From the IMG/VR virus record IMGVR_UViG_3300006327_000011, positions 1 to 24,866 of that record: 24,866 bases of DNA; one strand, given 5' to 3'. The number at the start of each line of letters is the position of its first letter. Position 1 is the stretch's first letter. Shown here piece after piece: positions 24,524-24,866 of the stretch. Source of the DNA: a virus. The notes beneath the pieces were generated by a model. That model saw only the letters and a program-made list of their open reading frames with translations, ran no database searches and had not been told where the DNA came from. A program made the translations under genes and the position numbers.

Positions 24524-24850
24524 ATGTCACATAGAACGACAGGAATAATAGATGAATCTCATGGTCGAATTAAATTTGTGGCCGCGATTAACAATGCTTC
24601 TTTACCTACAATCCAAACCACTAGTGTACCTGTAGGACATACATGGATTGCACAAGGTGTATGTAAATTAGTAGAAGCAAAGGCCTTTTCTACAGGTGAA
24701 ACCACAGGTACTGCAACAGGATCAGCAGTAGCAACAAATACATTTGGGGCTGAAAGTGGAACTTCCGGTGGTACAGATGGTGCAGCAGATAGTGGAAATA
24801 CCGGTGGAAGTTTTTGGCAATGTGGGTGGATTCCTTATATCTTGTGCTAG
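24524..24850 (+). CDS. Small Gly/Thr/Ser-rich protein, unknown function
   Basis: The 108-residue protein begins with a probable beta domain (GRIKFVAAINNASLPTIQTT, then VGHTWIAQGVCKLVEAKAF). A low-complexity Gly/Thr/Ser/Ala linker follows (about residues 56-92), and then a short Trp/Cys-rich end (SFWQCGWIPYILC). GGAG at 24509-24512 lies 11 nt before the ATG, and the gene follows the previous stop by 17 nt, so the two are probably one transcription unit from the 24116 box. I do not recognise the family. A late virion or appendage protein is suggested by context. The stop at 24848-24850 is 16 bases from the window edge, so whether a frameshift or further related sequence follows cannot be judged. 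Confidence 0.6.
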   Translation: MSHRTTGIIDESHGRIKFVAAINNASLPTIQTTSVPVGHTWIAQGVCKLVEAKAFSTGETTGTATGSAVATNTFGAESGTSGGTDGAADSGNTGGSFWQCGWIPYILC

Positions 24851-24866
24851 ATATTGTGCACACTAT

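Noticed and set aside
1-24866. tRNA genes, CRISPR arrays, insertion sequences or integrase/attachment sites
   Set aside because: None seen: there is no cloverleaf, spaced direct-repeat array, transposase or terminal inverted repeat; gaps between genes are at most 89 nt.

Overview
The window is a gene-dense, AT-rich stretch with every gene on the + strand and almost no intergenic DNA. It is the baseplate and tail-fibre part of a contractile-tailed phage of the T4-like supergroup. Three proteins are recognisable as T4 baseplate-wedge homologues (gp25, gp6, gp8). A fourth matches the large DUF4815-type structural protein familiar from marine cyanophage and pelagiphage myoviruses. The low-GC composition, the very large repetitive structural genes and the cyanophage-like fibre N-terminus point to a marine T4-like myovirus. 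No gene here identifies the host; a marine bacterium such as SAR11 or a picocyanobacterium is an inference.

Layout. 1-1599: 3' part of an unrecognised virion protein cut by the window edge. 1599-1784: small charged helical protein. 1777-3768: unrecognised 663-aa protein with helical ends. 3794-4186: gp25. 4194-6071: gp6 (baseplate J-like). 6074-13762: a 2562-aa mosaic protein in the position T4 gives to gp7. 13852-15501: gp8, larger than in T4. 15528-22253: 2241-aa DUF4815-type protein. 22255-22494: small coiled-coil protein. 22498-24096: repeat-containing tail-fibre-like protein. 24156-24506 and 24524-24850: two small unrecognised proteins. T4-type late promoter boxes (TATAAATA) lie in the two longest intergenic gaps, before gp8 and before the 24156 gene; a third copy lies inside the gene before the fibre gene.

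How the genes work together. By analogy with T4, gp25, gp6 and a gp7-position protein build the wedge core around the tail tube, gp8 joins the wedge periphery, and the DUF4815-type and fibre-like proteins would form outer baseplate and host-contact structures. Short overlaps and 1-7 nt gaps suggest translational coupling, and everything is probably expressed late.

The most interesting content is inside the 2562-aa protein. It has three cupredoxin-like modules, each keeping an upstream His and a C-x2-H-x2-M loop with the spacing of the amicyanin copper loop. It also has a long series of acidic 'LLEDG'-like repeats and a 42-48-residue 'WHLxxED' repeat. Small beta modules recur in this protein, in gp8 and in the DUF4815-type protein, which suggests module exchange between neighbouring baseplate genes.
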